64,000 nt of DNA from Pedobacter psychrotolerans (GTDB lineage: Bacteria > Bacteroidota > Bacteroidia > Sphingobacteriales > Sphingobacteriaceae): assembly GCF_004340665.1 (NCBI RefSeq), contig NZ_SLWO01000006.1, forward strand, positions 1 through 64,000. Reading direction: 5' to 3'. A program made the position numbers and the translations under genes. Each line of letters opens with the position of its first letter. Within the stretch, counting starts at the first letter, position 1. This document shows positions 36,429 through 45,179 of this stretch, piece after piece. The notes under the pieces are model-generated. The model was given only the letters and a program-made list of their open reading frames with translations, ran no database searches and was not told where the DNA came from.

Positions 36429-36884
36429 TTAATCCGCTTCAGTATCTGTTTCTTGATAAATATTTGGTAACACGATACCCATCTGCCTATCAGGATTTTC
36501 TAGCGCTTTAAAGCCAAATTGTTCATATAAACTGTGGGCATCCAACGTAGCCAATTGGTAACGGCGCAAACCTTGAAGATCAGGGTGAAAAATCATAAAA
36601 GCCATTAGCTTTTTAGATAAACCTAATCCACGATAAGCAGCGGCAATATAAACATCGCAGAGCCATCCAAAAGTTGCCTTATCTGTAACCCAGCGGGCAA
36701 AACCGATTTGTTCCTGATTTTTGTATATCCCAAAGCACAGTGAGTTTTCTATAGAACGTTTAACAAGTTCTAATGGAATATTTTTCGCCCAGTACGATTC
36801 TTTACTCAAATAATGATGAATAGATTCTATCTGAAGCAACTCCTTCTGATCAGAAAATATAAAATCATTTTCGCTTATCTGCAT
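36429..36884 (-). CDS. GNAT family N-acetyltransferase
   Basis: A 151-residue GNAT-fold enzyme. The acetyl-CoA loop is AAAYRGLGLSKKLMAF (R/Q-x-x-G-x-G/A type) near residue 80-95, preceded by strand WLCDVYI and followed by LATLDAHSLYEQFGFKAL, the usual fold end. The acceptor substrate cannot be told. It is on the minus strand, 75 bp after yajQ. Confidence 0.82.
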   Translation of the reverse strand: MQISENDFIFSDQKELLQIESIHHYLSKESYWAKNIPLELVKRSIENSLCFGIYKNQEQIGFARWVTDKATFGWLCDVYIAAAYRGLGLSKKLMAFMIFHPDLQGLRRYQLATLDAHSLYEQFGFKALENPDRQMGIVLPNIYQETDTEAD

Positions 36885-36959
36885 ATAAAAAAGGATAAAA
36901 AAAATTAAAATAGATGCGAATTAAACTTCAACTTCAATAGCAATGAGCAGTTGAATCTT

Positions 36960-37451
36960 TTAATTACGCATATTGATAAACTGCAATGGCTGATCGAAAT
37001 CTTCACCTCTACATAAAGTGATAACCGCCTGCAGATCATCGATTTTCTTAGCCGTTACCCGAACCTGATCATCCATAATAGAAGGTTGCACCTTTAAGCC
37101 ACTGGCCTTAATCTTTGCCACCACCTTCTTGGCTGCTTCTTTATCTAATCCTTCCTTAATGGTGATTTCCTTTCGGATCATATTGCCAGAAGCAATGGTC
37201 TCTTTACCAAAATCCATACTTTTAGGGTCTAGATTCTGTTTCATCATCCTGGAGATAATAGCATCTTCAATGGCTTTTAAACGCATATCATCCTCCGTTA
37301 CAATGGTTACAATATTCGTTTTCTTATCCAGATCGACAGTACTTTTAGAACCGTTGAAATCAAAACGGTTGAGTATTTCCTTTTTAGCATTGTTAATCGC
37401 ATTATCAAGAGTCTGCGCATCAACTTTACTTACAATATCAAAAGAAGGCAT
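36960..37451 (-). CDS. YajQ family nucleotide-binding protein
   Basis: A 163-residue protein with the YajQ/UPF0234 pattern: MPSFDIVSKVD start, NAINNAKKEILNRFDFNGS, and the C-terminal DLQAVITLCRGEDFDQPLQFINMRN. Homologues bind nucleotides, and some bind cyclic di-GMP and act as regulators. Whether this one does is unknown. It is divergent from the histone-H1-like gene. Confidence 0.9.
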   Translation of the reverse strand: MPSFDIVSKVDAQTLDNAINNAKKEILNRFDFNGSKSTVDLDKKTNIVTIVTEDDMRLKAIEDAIISRMMKQNLDPKSMDFGKETIASGNMIRKEITIKEGLDKEAAKKVVAKIKASGLKVQPSIMDDQVRVTAKKIDDLQAVITLCRGEDFDQPLQFINMRN

Positions 37452-37527
37452 GGTTTTTAGCTTTAAGGTAAAAAATTAGTAGATTTAAAAAGAAATAAAT
37501 CCGTTGCACAAAAAAACGAAAAATAAT

Positions 37528-38148
37528 ATGAAAACCACTAAAGCAAAGTCTCAAAAAGTAACTAAAAAAGATGCTAAGAAACAATTAGAACAATCTTTAA
37601 CTGCTCAATTTTTAGAGGTGATCATGAGCCTCGGCCATGATGCATCAGAGATAAGTACCGAAGTGGCAAAAGCAAGTAAACGTGTTGCAAAAAAATTGAC
37701 CAAAAAATTTACAGTAATCAAAGCAGACGTTGGTCATAAAATTGATGATATTTTACATTCATCAAAAGAAAAAGTTAAAGACATAAAGAAACCCATTACT
37801 AAGGCAGAAAAAAGTGCTGCCAAGGTGGTTAAAAAAGCAGTTGCTAAAGCAAAACCTGTTGTTCAAAGTGTTAAAGTTGCAGCTATTGCAACAGAAGAAA
37901 AAGCAGAAAAGGCTATTGCAAAACCAGTTAAAGTGGTTAAAGACAGTGTAGAAGGAATACAAAAAGCGGTTAAGCCAACGGTAGAATCTGCTAAAGAAGA
38001 GGTAACTGATGCAGCTGCAAAAGCAACTACTGCTATTAAGAAAACAGTTAAAAAAACAGCTGAAGCTACAAAAGAAACCGCAACAGAAGCTAAAGATAAA
38101 ATTGCTCCAGTTGTTAAGAAAGTAGTAAAAGCGCCATTAAAAAAATAA
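37528..38148 (+). CDS. Histone H1-like Lys/Ala-rich protein
   Basis: A protein of 206 aa from the ATG at 37528; the TTG at 37504 is possible but its codons are unlike the rest. It is extremely rich in Lys, Ala, Val, Thr and Glu. The repetitive part (about residue 80 onward) has many AKKxVKKA-type blocks, like the basic tails of bacterial histone-H1-like proteins. The first 80 residues look more ordered (TAQFLEVIMSLGHDASEISTEVAKASKRVAKKL). It probably binds DNA or other polyanions. It stands directly upstream of ppk. Confidence 0.72.
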   Translation: MKTTKAKSQKVTKKDAKKQLEQSLTAQFLEVIMSLGHDASEISTEVAKASKRVAKKLTKKFTVIKADVGHKIDDILHSSKEKVKDIKKPITKAEKSAAKVVKKAVAKAKPVVQSVKVAAIATEEKAEKAIAKPVKVVKDSVEGIQKAVKPTVESAKEEVTDAAAKATTAIKKTVKKTAEATKETATEAKDKIAPVVKKVVKAPLKK

Positions 38149-38152
38149 TTTG

Positions 38153-38209
38153 TTAACGTTAATCTGTATGTGAATTAACATGGATTTAACAAATTAATAT
38201 GCAGTTTTG
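38153..38209 (+). promoter_or_regulatory. Pho-box-like repeats and promoter of ppk-ppx
   Basis: TTAACA at 38175-38180 and 38186-38191 are separated by five bases (11-bp period). TTAACG at 38153-38158 is in phase two periods upstream. Ten bases after the last repeat stands CAGTTTTG (38202-38209), five of six positions of the TAnnTTTG -7 element. The layout equals that before susC at 47685-47729. Confidence 0.65.
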
Positions 38210-38212
38210 AGC

Positions 38213-38236
38213 ATCCCTGTTTCGGCGGGGATTTTT
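38213..38236 (+). terminator. Hairpin with T-run just before ppk
   Basis: ATCCCTG-TTTCGG-CGGGGAT (7 bp, one G-T pair) followed by a T-rich tract up to the ppk ATG at 38247. It may end the H1-like gene's transcript. It also lies at about the start of the ppk transcript predicted from the -7 element. Confidence 0.7.
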
Positions 38237-38246
38237 ATTTTTTTAA

Positions 38247-40307
38247 ATGAGCAAGAAGAAGATACCATTTTTAAATCGTGAAATTAGTTGGCTTTACTTT
38301 AATGATCGAGTATTGCAGGAGGCCGCTGATGAAACTGTGCCACTTATCGAAAGAATAAAGTTTCTATCTATTTTTTCATCCAATCTGGAAGAATTTTACC
38401 GGGTAAGGGTAGCTACAATGACTCGCTTAACTAACCTGAATGATAAAGCTAAGGCGCTTCTAGGATTCAATCCGCGTAAAATCCTTAACGAAATCAAAAA
38501 TATTGTTGTTAAACAAGAGCGGAAATTTGATCAGCTTTTTCAGGCAACCTTAATCAATGAGTTAGCACAAAATAGAATCTTTATTTTAAATGATACCCAG
38601 CTTAACGTAAGCAGGGGAGAATTTGTTAAAAATCACTTTCGCGATAAAATTCTCTCGAATCTGGTTCCGATTATGCTGGACATGGATAAGCCTTTTCCAG
38701 AACTAAAGGACAGGTATCTTTATTTCTTTGTTAAGCTTTCTAAAAAAGACACTAAAATAAGAGAGAAATATGCCTTAATTGAAATTCCTCCCAACTTACC
38801 GCGGTTTTTAGTGCTTCCGGAAACGAACGACTTGAAATTTATTATTCTGGCTGAAGACATTATCCGTTATTGCCTTGACGATATTTTTTATGTATTTACT
38901 TATGATAACCTTGAGGCTTATTCTATTCAGCTAACCAGAGATGCCGAATTGGATATTGATAAAAACATCAATGATAAATTTATTGAGGATCTGAAGAGCA
39001 GTCTGGAGAAACGAAAAAAAGGTAAACCTATGCGTTTACTTTATGATTCGGCCATGCCACTTAATATGCTGACTGTTTTAGTAAATAAACTGAAACTGGA
39101 AGCAGAAAGTTTAATTCCAGGAAACAGGTACCATAAGTTTGGAGATTTTATTTCTTTCCCGAACGTTGGAAAAAAAGAATTGGAATATGCACCAAATGTA
39201 CCGCTCAAGGTACATGATCTTCATCGGACACAGAGCATGTTTAATAAGGTGGCGCAACGCGATTATTTGGTAAACCTGCCATATCAATCTTATGATTACA
39301 TTATTCTTTTTCTTCGTGAAGCGGCTATAGATCCAAAGGTTACCGAAATTCAGATTACCTTATACCGACTAGCTGAGAATTCTAAAGTAATTAATGCCCT
39401 TATTAATGCGGCAAAAAATGGAAAAGCTGTTTCTGTACTGCTAGAGTTAAAAGCACGTTTTGATGAGCAAGCCAATATTTTCTGGACCACGCGCTTAATG
39501 GAAGAAGGCGTGAAGGTAAATTATGGATTAACTGACTATAAAGTGCATTCCAAAATCTGTCTGGTTAAGCGAATTGAAAAGGAAAAACCTGTTTATTACG
39601 CCAATCTGGCTACAGGTAACTTCAATGAAAAAACAGCTGGTTTATATTGTGACCATAGTATTTTCACAGCGCGTAAAGAAATTACCAATGATTTAGTTAA
39701 ACTGTTTGATGCCTTAAGTAAACGTACTGTAACAAGTGGTTTTAGGCATTTAATTGTATCACCGCTGGAAAGCAGGTCTAAACTGATCAATTTTATTAAT
39801 CGGGAAATTAGAAACGCAAAGGCTGGCAAAATAGCTTATATTTTGTTAAAGGTTAATAGTCTGGCAGATGAAGGTATTATCTCAAAACTTTATGATGCAA
39901 GCAATGCTGGTGTTAAAATACAATTAATTATTCGTGGCATTTGCTGTTTAGTGCCAGGTGTAAAAGGCTTTAGTGAAAATATTACCGCAATTAGCATTAT
40001 TGATAAGTTTTTAGAACATGCCCGTGTGTATATTTTTAGCAATAATGGTAAGAACGATATGTATTTATCATCCGCTGATTTGATGAGCAGAAATTTTGAG
40101 CATAGGGTAGAAGTTGGTTTCCCGGTTTTAGATCCTGATGTCAAACAAGAAATTCAGGATATTATTGATTTGCAATTACAAGACAATACGAAGGCGCGTC
40201 AGATCAATGCATTAAACAATAACAAGTACCACAAAAACAGGCAAAGTAAAAAAATCAGAGCGCAAGTTGATACCTATAACTATTTAAAAACCAAGCACCA
40301 ATTATAA
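38247..40307 (+). CDS. ppk1: Polyphosphate kinase 1
   Basis: Makes and reverses inorganic polyphosphate from ATP, 686 aa. The N-terminal part begins FLNREISWLYFNDRVLQEA, a hallmark of PPK1. The phospho-histidine is in YKVHSKICLVKR at about residue 433, followed by NLATGNFNEKTAGLYCDHS, and a second active-site histidine region FLEHARVYIFSNNG lies near residue 590. It overlaps the exopolyphosphatase gene by one base (TAATG), a coupled pair. The promoter has a Pho-box-like direct repeat. Confidence 0.96.
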   Translation: MSKKKIPFLNREISWLYFNDRVLQEAADETVPLIERIKFLSIFSSNLEEFYRVRVATMTRLTNLNDKAKALLGFNPRKILNEIKNIVVKQERKFDQLFQATLINELAQNRIFILNDTQLNVSRGEFVKNHFRDKILSNLVPIMLDMDKPFPELKDRYLYFFVKLSKKDTKIREKYALIEIPPNLPRFLVLPETNDLKFIILAEDIIRYCLDDIFYVFTYDNLEAYSIQLTRDAELDIDKNINDKFIEDLKSSLEKRKKGKPMRLLYDSAMPLNMLTVLVNKLKLEAESLIPGNRYHKFGDFISFPNVGKKELEYAPNVPLKVHDLHRTQSMFNKVAQRDYLVNLPYQSYDYIILFLREAAIDPKVTEIQITLYRLAENSKVINALINAAKNGKAVSVLLELKARFDEQANIFWTTRLMEEGVKVNYGLTDYKVHSKICLVKRIEKEKPVYYANLATGNFNEKTAGLYCDHSIFTARKEITNDLVKLFDALSKRTVTSGFRHLIVSPLESRSKLINFINREIRNAKAGKIAYILLKVNSLADEGIISKLYDASNAGVKIQLIIRGICCLVPGVKGFSENITAISIIDKFLEHARVYIFSNNGKNDMYLSSADLMSRNFEHRVEVGFPVLDPDVKQEIQDIIDLQLQDNTKARQINALNNNKYHKNRQSKKIRAQVDTYNYLKTKHQL

Positions 40308-41188
40308 TGTTAAGATACGCAGCTATAGATATCGGTTCTAACGCGGTAAGGCTACTCATTGCAGATATCAGCAAACACGAGGGCGAATTCAAATATAAAA
40401 AAAACACCTTAATCCGCGTACCACTGCGTTTAGGAGATGATGCATTTCTTGATAAACAGATCTCTGAGAAAAAGACAGGCGACCTGATCAAAACCATGAT
40501 GGCATTTAAGAATCTGATGGATGTTTATCATGTATCAGAATACCTTGCATGTGCCACTTCGGCCATGCGTGAGGCTAAAAATGGTCATGACATTGTTAAA
40601 TTGATTAAAGAGAAAACAGAAATTAATCTGGAGATTATAGAAGGCCAACGTGAAGCAAATATTATTTATGCAAATCACATTGAAGCAGATCTTGATAACA
40701 GTAAAACGTATTTATATATTGATGTAGGTGGCGGTAGTACAGAACTTTCCATTTTCGTTGATGGTACGCCTCAGGCTTCAAAATCTTTTGATATCGGTAC
40801 CATTAGAATGCTGGATAACCAGGATAAAGAAGAAACCTGGGAGGAAATGAAGGAGTGGGTAAAAGAGCATACCAAAGGCCATAAGCATCTGGCCGGTATT
40901 GGTACAGGTGGTAATATTAATAAGCTATTTCGCATGAGTGAGGAGAAAGATAACGCTCCACTTTCTTTGCAAAAATTAAATGCCCTTTATAACAAGCTCA
41001 CCAGCTATTCTTTAAAAGAAAGAATTAACACCTTGCGCTTAAATCCTGATCGTGCAGATGTAATTATTCCAGCATGTGAAATTTATTTAACCTTGATGAA
41101 ATGGACTGGAATAAAACAACTTTACGTACCAAAAGTGGGTATGGCAGATGGAATTATTAAGTTGTTAATTGAGGAGAAATTAAGTTAA
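40307..41188 (+). CDS. ppx: Exopolyphosphatase, Ppx/GppA family
   Basis: Hydrolyses polyphosphate ends (or ppGpp-type substrates in GppA). AAIDIGSNAVRLLIADI at residues 4-20 and YIDVGGGSTELSIFVDG in the middle are the two phosphate-binding loops of the ASKHA fold. At 293 aa it is the short form with only the catalytic part, lacking the C-terminal HD-like region of E. coli Ppx. Start overlaps the ppk1 stop. The make-and-break pair in one operon is typical. Confidence 0.9.
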   Translation: MLRYAAIDIGSNAVRLLIADISKHEGEFKYKKNTLIRVPLRLGDDAFLDKQISEKKTGDLIKTMMAFKNLMDVYHVSEYLACATSAMREAKNGHDIVKLIKEKTEINLEIIEGQREANIIYANHIEADLDNSKTYLYIDVGGGSTELSIFVDGTPQASKSFDIGTIRMLDNQDKEETWEEMKEWVKEHTKGHKHLAGIGTGGNINKLFRMSEEKDNAPLSLQKLNALYNKLTSYSLKERINTLRLNPDRADVIIPACEIYLTLMKWTGIKQLYVPKVGMADGIIKLLIEEKLS

Positions 41189-41242
41189 AAGTTAATAAAC
41201 CTATAAGGTTTTTAAAACCTCATAAGTTTGAATAATAAAAAA

Positions 41243-41271
41243 AATCGTCCTCGTTTTTAACGAGGACGATT
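41243..41271 (-). terminator. Terminator of the ppgK-gnd-zwf-pgl operon
   Basis: Perfect 13-bp stem AATCGTCCTCGTT/AACGAGGACGATT with a TTT loop, between convergent ppx and pgl. On the minus strand a run of T follows, fitting termination after pgl. On the plus strand none does. Confidence 0.9.
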
Positions 41272-41307
41272 GAGAAAGGCGATTTTATCGCCAAACAATA
41301 ACTAATT

Positions 41308-42033
41308 TTATTCCTCTAACAATTTCGTAGCTGCTTCATCAGTAAACCAAGTCAGTTTACCATCAATAGGATCAATCAATTGCGAAGGATATAAATCGAA
41401 ATTTTTCTCTTCATCTCCAATTACGTGCTTCAAAGCTTCCGCTTTATTTTCACCAAAAACCAGAAAAGCCACATTATCAGCTTTATTAATTAAAGGAGCA
41501 GTGAAACTGATTCGGTAAGTGTTTAATTTCTCTACAAATACCGAAGCAATACCAACTTCTTCATCTTTAACTAAATCAGTATGTGGAAAGATTGATGCTG
41601 TATGTGCATCATCACCCATTCCTAAAAGAATCAGATCAAAGGTAAGATCTTCGCCATTGAAATGCTGATCAATTGATTTTTTATATTCAATAGCTGCTTT
41701 TTCCGGAGCTAAACTTGTATTTACATAAAAAATATGGTCTTCTTTTATTCCTAATGGATCAAGCAAAGCTTTTTTTGCCATCAGGCCATTGTAGTTTTCA
41801 TCATCTGAAGGCACATTTCTTTCATCACCGAAGAAAAAGTAAACCTTTTCCCAATCAATTCGGTGTTCACATTCAGTTGCCAGAAGATGGTAAAGCGCTT
41901 TTGGAGAGCTTCCACCAGTTAAAACAAAATTGAAGCGATCGTTTTCCTCAATCGACATTTCTGCGATTTTGATCACATAATCAGCTAAATCCTGATTTAA
42001 CTCTTCAAGCGTTTTATAAATGAGTAGATTCAT
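41308..42033 (-). CDS. pgl: 6-phosphogluconolactonase (DevB type)
   Basis: Hydrolyses 6-phosphogluconolactone, the second step of the oxidative pentose phosphate branch. At 241 aa it has the DevB/SOL signature: FVLTGGSSPKALYHLLA near residue 37, VYFFFGDERNVPSDDENYN, and LILLGMGDDAHTASIFPHTD. It is last in the operon, 87 bp after zwf, a gap that contains a small palindrome. Confidence 0.93.
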   Translation of the reverse strand: MNLLIYKTLEELNQDLADYVIKIAEMSIEENDRFNFVLTGGSSPKALYHLLATECEHRIDWEKVYFFFGDERNVPSDDENYNGLMAKKALLDPLGIKEDHIFYVNTSLAPEKAAIEYKKSIDQHFNGEDLTFDLILLGMGDDAHTASIFPHTDLVKDEEVGIASVFVEKLNTYRISFTAPLINKADNVAFLVFGENKAEALKHVIGDEEKNFDLYPSQLIDPIDGKLTWFTDEAATKLLEE

Positions 42034-42051
42034 GTTTATAGGTTAATGGTC

Positions 42052-42107
42052 ATTGCGAAGCATACAGAAACCTTAAATACCTTTAAGATTACTTCGTACT
42101 TCGCAAT
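42052..42107. repeat. Small palindromic element in the zwf-pgl gap
   Basis: ATTGCGAAG (42052-42060) and CTTCGCAAT (42099-42107) are exact inverted arms. The ATTGCGAAG phrase is the same as in the larger elements at 22981 and 23180, so this seems a shortened member inside an operon. Confidence 0.6.
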
Positions 42108-42120
42108 AACAGGATAAAAA

Positions 42121-43635
42121 TTATTCTTTATTTTTCAAAGGCAAGTTAAACCAGTGAAAACCATCACGTGCAATTAGTGCCTCTGCTTCTTCAGGTCCCC
42201 AGCTGTCTGCAGGGTAATTAGGGAAGTTTATTGATTTCTTACTTTCCCAGGTATTTAAAATTGGCATCACCAATTCCCAGGCGGCCTCTACCTGATCGCC
42301 ACGCATGAATAAAGTTTGATCGCCCATCATGGCATCTAAAAGCAATGTTTCATAAGCTTCAGGTGTATCACCATCGTATGTTCCTTTATAATCAAATACC
42401 ATGTCAACCGGATTTAAAACCATATCTAAACCTGGTCTTTTCGCCTGAACCTGCAAACGGATACTCATTTCTGGCTGAATGCTGATAACCAGACGGTTCT
42501 GTTGCCAGTTTTCAGTTACACCAGAAGAAAAAATCTGATGAGGAACATCTCTAAACTGAATTGTAATTAAAGATGAGGTTTGATTTAAACGCTTTCCAGT
42601 TCTTAAATAGAATGGAATGCCCTGCCATCTCCAATTATCAATGTGAAATTTTACTGCTGCAAAGGTTTCAGTGTTGGAATGTGGATCTACACCTTTTTCC
42701 TGGCGATATCCTGGTACTTCCTTTCCTTCAACCCAGCCTTTACTGTATTGGCCACGAACAGTATGGAAACGAATATCTTCCGCAGAAAAAGGACGCATGG
42801 CTTTTAAAACTTCTACTTTGCGATTTCTGATTTCATCAGCATCAAAATTAATGGGCGCTTCCATTCCAATCAAACAAAGCAATTGTAATAAGTGATTCTG
42901 GATCATATCTCGCAAAGCACCTGAACCTTCATAATAGCCACCACGATCTTGAACACCTAATTGTTCGGTTACCGAAATCTGAACGTGATCAATATATGAT
43001 CTGTTCCAAAGTGGTTCAAATAAAGAATTGGCAAAGCGGAAAGCCATCATGTTTTGAACCGTTTCTTTACCTAAATAATGATCAATTCTATAAATCTGTT
43101 TCTCGGAAAAGATGGTACTTAATAGTGCATTTAATTCCTTGGCAGATTCCAGATCATGACCAAAAGGCTTTTCAATTACAATTCTACTGTTATTCTCATT
43201 TTCCGTTAATTTGTATTTATGCAGGTATTCTGCAATCACCGGAAAGAAATTTGGTGCTACAGCGAGATAGAAAATAATCTGTGTATCTGATCCGTATTCC
43301 TTTTGATATTTATCTACAGCATTCTTTAAGTTTTCGAAAGTCTTAGGCTGTGCAAAATCAGTAGGGCAGTAGTGGATGGTGTTTCCAAAATTTTCCCATT
43401 TATCTTTTTTTACTTTTCCAGAGCGCGAAAATTCATTTACTGCATCTTCTAAGGCAGCTTTATAACTATCATCAGTAAATTCAGTTCTACCTGTACCAAT
43501 AATGGCAAACTTTTCGGGCATGTAACCCTCAATAAATAAATTATATAAGGCAGGAGCTAATTTTCTTTTATTCAAATCACCTGTACCACCAAATATTACA
43601 AATATTGTAGGGCTTAATGCGGCTTTAGTTTTCAT
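42121..43635 (-). CDS. zwf: Glucose-6-phosphate dehydrogenase
   Basis: Oxidises glucose-6-phosphate to the lactone and reduces NADP+. The 504-residue protein starts with the Rossmann motif VIFGGTGDLNKRKLAPALYNL-like stretch (residues 13 onward) and has the catalytic RIDHYLGKE at about residues 183-191, with EKPFGHD preceding it. Later IQNHLLQLLCL and FRDVPH segments are conserved. Placed between gnd (26 bp upstream) and pgl, it completes the oxidative pentose phosphate branch in one operon. Confidence 0.96.
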   Translation of the reverse strand: MKTKAALSPTIFVIFGGTGDLNKRKLAPALYNLFIEGYMPEKFAIIGTGRTEFTDDSYKAALEDAVNEFSRSGKVKKDKWENFGNTIHYCPTDFAQPKTFENLKNAVDKYQKEYGSDTQIIFYLAVAPNFFPVIAEYLHKYKLTENENNSRIVIEKPFGHDLESAKELNALLSTIFSEKQIYRIDHYLGKETVQNMMAFRFANSLFEPLWNRSYIDHVQISVTEQLGVQDRGGYYEGSGALRDMIQNHLLQLLCLIGMEAPINFDADEIRNRKVEVLKAMRPFSAEDIRFHTVRGQYSKGWVEGKEVPGYRQEKGVDPHSNTETFAAVKFHIDNWRWQGIPFYLRTGKRLNQTSSLITIQFRDVPHQIFSSGVTENWQQNRLVISIQPEMSIRLQVQAKRPGLDMVLNPVDMVFDYKGTYDGDTPEAYETLLLDAMMGDQTLFMRGDQVEAAWELVMPILNTWESKKSINFPNYPADSWGPEEAEALIARDGFHWFNLPLKNKE

Positions 43636-43661
43636 TTTATATTGACTTCTTGTAATTAAAA

Positions 43662-45077
43662 TTAAGATAGTTTGTTCCAGTCTGCGTGGAAAACGCCTTC
43701 ACGATCAATGCGCTCGAAAGTATGTGCGCCAAAAAAGTCTCTTTGAGCCTGGATCAGGTTTGAAGGCATTCTAGCTGTAGTAATGGTATCAAAATAAGTA
43801 AGTGTGGATGCAAATGCAGGAATACCTACACCAGCATTAACGCAGGCAGAAATGGTTTTGCGTGTTCCGGTTAAGGTAGATTTAATGATTTCCTGAATTC
43901 CAGAATCACCGAATAAGTGCTCTAAAGCATTATCTTTATCATAAGCCTGATAAATATCTTCTAAAAATTTAGCCCTGATGATACAGCCTCCACGCCAGAT
44001 TTTAGCAATTTCCTGCAATTGTAAATCGTATTCATATTCTTTAGAAGCCTGAACCAATAAATGCATTCCTTGGGCATATGCACTAATCATAGAAAAATAA
44101 AATGCATCTTCCAATTCATCCACTGTGATTTCAATTTTATTATCTTTTTTACCAAAAGCATCTTCCAATGAAACCCTTAAGTTTTTAAATTTAGATAAAT
44201 CACGGTTTGAAACAGCTTCATTAATAGTTGGAATAGGCAATTGTAATTCCATAGAAACTTCTGAAGTCCATTTTCCGGTACCTTTAGAACGGGCTTCATC
44301 TTTAATCTGATCCAGCAGGTCGTTCTGAGTATCTGTGTCCTTAAACAAAAAGATTTCAGCGGTTATTTCCAATAAGAAAGATTGAAGTCTACCTTCGTTC
44401 CATTTTTTGAAAACTTTATAAATTTCATCATTAGAATAGCCTAAGCCATTTTTTAATACACCATATACCTCAGCGATAAGTTCCATAATAGCATATTCAA
44501 TGCCGTTATGCACCATTTTAACAAAGTGACCAGATGCACCAGGGCCGATGTAAGTTACGCATGGATCCGACCCCACTTTCGCGGCAACAGCATCAAAAAC
44601 TTCTTTCACTACATCATAAGCTTTTTTATCGCCACCTGGCATCATGCTCGGTCCAAAACGAGCACCTTCTTCTCCACCAGAAATGCCCATTCCGAAGAAA
44701 TGTAAGCCATCTTTTTCCAGTTCGGTAACCCTGCGGTTGGTATCTGTAAAGTGTGAATTTCCACTATCGATAATAATATCACCTTCACTTAGCAAAGGTT
44801 TTAATTCTGTAATAACGCTATCAACAATAGGTCCGGCAGGAACTAACAGGATCAGTGTTCTGGGCGATTGTAAGCTACCTATAAAGGCTTCAATGTTATC
44901 GAAACCTTTCAACTGGTGTTTTTGCCCTTCTTCTTCCAGTTTAGAAATCATTTTCTGATCCTTATCATAACCGGTTACAGAAAAACCCTTATCTGCCATA
45001 TTTAATAATAAGTTGCGGCCCATTGTGCCCAAACCTATCATCCCTAATTTGTATTTTTTTGACTCGTTATTTGACAT
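43662..45077 (-). CDS. gnd: 6-phosphogluconate dehydrogenase, decarboxylating
   Basis: Oxidative decarboxylation of 6-phosphogluconate to ribulose-5-phosphate with NADP+ reduction. GMIGLGTMGRNLLLNMADKG is the N-terminal NADP motif. Substrate and catalytic segments are GNSHFTDT, GISGGEEGARFGPSMMPGG and VKMVHNGIEYAIMELIAE, and the C-terminal helical domain has IWRGGCIIRAKFLEDI. At 471 aa it is the classic dimeric form. Follows ppgK after 102 bp and precedes zwf. Confidence 0.96.
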   Translation of the reverse strand: MSNNESKKYKLGMIGLGTMGRNLLLNMADKGFSVTGYDKDQKMISKLEEEGQKHQLKGFDNIEAFIGSLQSPRTLILLVPAGPIVDSVITELKPLLSEGDIIIDSGNSHFTDTNRRVTELEKDGLHFFGMGISGGEEGARFGPSMMPGGDKKAYDVVKEVFDAVAAKVGSDPCVTYIGPGASGHFVKMVHNGIEYAIMELIAEVYGVLKNGLGYSNDEIYKVFKKWNEGRLQSFLLEITAEIFLFKDTDTQNDLLDQIKDEARSKGTGKWTSEVSMELQLPIPTINEAVSNRDLSKFKNLRVSLEDAFGKKDNKIEITVDELEDAFYFSMISAYAQGMHLLVQASKEYEYDLQLQEIAKIWRGGCIIRAKFLEDIYQAYDKDNALEHLFGDSGIQEIIKSTLTGTRKTISACVNAGVGIPAFASTLTYFDTITTARMPSNLIQAQRDFFGAHTFERIDREGVFHADWNKLS

Positions 45078-45179
45078 TTTTATTTTTTTATAGTATCCAA
45101 AATTAAAATTTACAAATTAATATATTGGATTTTGATGTTAAAAGATTGTAATAATTAACAACGCAGGTTAGTGTACGTT

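Noticed and set aside
37504..37527. TTG start for the H1-like gene
   Set aside because: The ATG at 37528 is a better start, and the added codons are not conserved-looking.
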